Assembly (NCBI GenBank): GCA_964387775.1
Contig: CAYLZO010000032.1
Coordinates: 1 to 30,171 of the forward strand
Source: CAYLZO01 sp964387775
Lineage (GTDB): Bacteria > Chloroflexota > Anaerolineae > JAAYZQ01
Reading direction: 5' to 3'
Length of the DNA stretch: 30,171 nt
Of the stretch, positions 28,888-30,171 are shown one piece after another (position 1 is the stretch's first letter; every line of letters starts with the position of its first letter). The position numbers and the translations under genes were made by a program. The notes beneath the pieces are model-generated. The model was not told the DNA's origin, did no database searches, and was given only the letters and a program-made list of their open reading frames with translations.

Positions 28888-30171
28888 TTACTCCCCCTTG
28901 TGGACCAGGGGCAGGTAGACGTGGTAGAGGTCCGACGCCACCGTCACCGCCTCGGTCAGCGTGGCAGTGCCGCACGGCCCGGTGACGGTCAGCGCCACGA
29001 GATAGTCGCCGCCAGCGGTGTAGGTGTGGGTCACCACCGGCCCGGCTCCAACCCCGCCATCGCCAAAATCCCACGAGTAGGCCAAGGGCGGGTCCCCCTG
29101 GGCTGTGCCGTAAAAGTCCACCACCTGACCCGGAGAGGGCGTGGTGGGAATCCAAGTCAAATTGACGCCGTGCACCGGATCGCAGGCACAGCCGCCGAAC
29201 CAGTCGACGATCCGGCCCAGCACTTGCTCACCGTTGGCCGCATCGGCGTTGTAGACGGGCACCCACGACGTGCCGAAAAAGACGGTCCGCCAGCTCTCGC
29301 CGTCCTTGTCGACGTCGAGGCTGTTGCCGCCGCCGGCGCTGCTCTGGAAGGCCACCGAAGCCCCGGCCCCGGCGCTCACGACGTCGCCATAGTCGGCAAA
29401 GCCGGCGGGATAGCTCAAGGGATAGGGGCCCAGGCCCCCACCGATGGCGTCGCCGCTTACGCCATACTTGTTCGTGGCGTCGCCCGCGTCGGGGATGAAG
29501 GATTCGATCCCCAAATAGTCCTGGCCGAAAGAAGTGAGACCAAAGTCGTAGAGGTAGTCCTGGCTGGAGAGAAAGAGCTGGCCCCCGCCTTTGAGATAGG
29601 CGGCCAGCTCCGCTTCGTCGGCGCCGTTGGGACCGGCCTCGCCGCCCCCACCCCACTGATCGCCCGAAAACCAGATGACGATGGGATGGCGCTCCATCTC
29701 GGCCCGCTTGGGGCCGTCGGCACCCCCGCCGCCGACGTCAAAGACTTCGTAGGGGTGGCCCAAGGTATCCAATGCTGAGGTGTAGTAGGGCCGTACGTCG
29801 GGGTCATTGTCGTCGTCGTCCACGAGGAGGATGCAGGCCACCGCCTTGACAGTAAATGACCAGGCGGCGGAAAAAGCACCCTCTCCGCAGGCGTTAGTGG
29901 CCCGCACCCGCCAGTAGTAGGTGCTGGCCGGCTCGAACGGCCCGGCGACCCGGTACGTGGGGCTGGTGAGGCCGCTCACGTCGATGAGCGGCGAGGCAAA
30001 GGTAGGTTCGTCGTCCACCTGCAAATGGTAGGACGTGGCTCCGGGCAGGGCGCTCCATTCAAATACGACGTCCGCGCGCGGCACGTCTATCGCGCCGTTG
30101 GGCGGCTGGAGGGGACCCGGCGCCGAGGGCAGAGCTGTGCTCAGCCACAGGTCTACGCTGGCCGTGTGGAC
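28888..30171 (-). CDS. C-terminal part of a large secreted multidomain protein (5' end beyond window)
   Basis: The frame is open to the window edge (at least 427 codons), so the apparent GTG at 30084 is not the start. In order: a fibronectin type III-like domain (VFEWSALPGATSYHLQVDD ... TYYWRVRATN), a domain beginning ILLVDDDDNDPD and containing VIWFSGDQW and LSSQDYLYDFG, typical of a class-I glutamine-amidotransferase-like fold in Chloroflexota surface proteins, then a PKD domain (PLAYSWDFGDGG ... VTHTYTAGGDYLVALTVTG). The end is YHVYLPLVHKGE. Tails of this YLPLV type are common on exported Chloroflexota proteins and may be a sorting signal. The catalytic part, possibly a peptidase, would lie beyond the window. 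Confidence 0.82.
   Translation of the reverse strand, partial: VHTASVDLWLSTALPSAPGPLQPPNGAIDVPRADVVFEWSALPGATSYHLQVDDEPTFASPLIDVSGLTSPTYRVAGPFEPASTYYWRVRATNACGEGAFSAAWSFTVKAVACILLVDDDDNDPDVRPYYTSALDTLGHPYEVFDVGGGGADGPKRAEMERHPIVIWFSGDQWGGGGEAGPNGADEAELAAYLKGGGQLFLSSQDYLYDFGLTSFGQDYLGIESFIPDAGDATNKYGVSGDAIGGGLGPYPLSYPAGFADYGDVVSAGAGASVAFQSSAGGGNSLDVDKDGESWRTVFFGTSWVPVYNADAANGEQVLGRIVDWFGGCACDPVHGVNLTWIPTTPSPGQVVDFYGTAQGDPPLAYSWDFGDGGVGAGPVVTHTYTAGGDYLVALTVTGPCGTATLTEAVTVASDLYHVYLPLVHKGE

Noticed and set aside
30082..30084. GTG at 30084 as the real start of the secreted protein.
   Set aside because: The frame remains open to the window edge, there is no signal peptide, and the FN3-like domain begins at once, so the gene continues beyond the window.

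Overview
The window is GC-rich and gene-dense. It most resembles a genome or metagenome fragment of Chloroflexota (Anaerolineae-like). I infer this from Thr/Pro-rich lipoprotein linkers, a secreted multidomain protein ending in a YLPLV-type tail, an rpsU-infA-carD cluster, LexA operators of the GAAC-N4-GTTC type, and many short palindromic or heptamer-periodic intergenic repeats. No rRNA, tRNA, CRISPR array or complete insertion sequence was seen.

Layout. 1-1204: an SOS unit on the minus strand, with lexA, a 74-aa LexA-like DNA-binding protein lacking the peptidase domain, and the start of a third gene. LexA boxes lie inside the promoters. 1270-5049 (+): NAD-sugar epimerase, FAD-dependent dehydrogenase (COG2509-like), dTDP-4-dehydrorhamnose 3,5-epimerase and a frameshifted DUF3307-like membrane protein. 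5132-6235 (-): M29 aminopeptidase. 6376-8912 (+): LysM lipoprotein, PlsC acyltransferase and a small membrane protein. 8980-9627 (-): a decayed toxin-antitoxin remnant (PemK/MazF-like) joined to another gene fragment. 9660-15336 (-): PPi-type phosphofructokinase, guaB, an FmrO/Rmt-family 16S rRNA methyltransferase, a divergent RsmI-like methylase and a divergent Tgt. 15376-18703 (-): GT2 and GT4 glycosyltransferases plus an LPG-synthase/UPF0104-type membrane protein. 18829-20358 (+): a promoter, a structured and probably terminated leader RNA, then rpsU, infA and carD, ending in a strong terminator. 20387-22056 (-): flavin reductase, a truncated beta-propeller gene and an UlaG-like MBL hydrolase. 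22260-28829 (-): a phosphonate-type uptake operon, with phnD, phnC, a fused double PhnE permease, a HAD phosphatase and an MBL hydrolase. 28888-30171 (-): the C-terminal part of a large secreted protein.

The most unusual items are: (i) the two-half PhnE permease with an extracytoplasmic beta-domain inserted in each half; (ii) the guaB-linked cassette of three RNA-modification enzymes, two with altered motifs, two aimed at neighbouring nucleotides of 16S helix 44; (iii) the SOS-controlled peptidase-less LexA paralogue; (iv) the ~260-nt structured leader ahead of rpsU; (v) inverted arrays of different heptamers at gene junctions. Ten promoters were read by eye. All have a 17-nt spacer and most have an extended -10 (TGn) element. 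Coordinates and residue numbers come from reading the sequence; family assignments rest on recognised motifs, not on searches.
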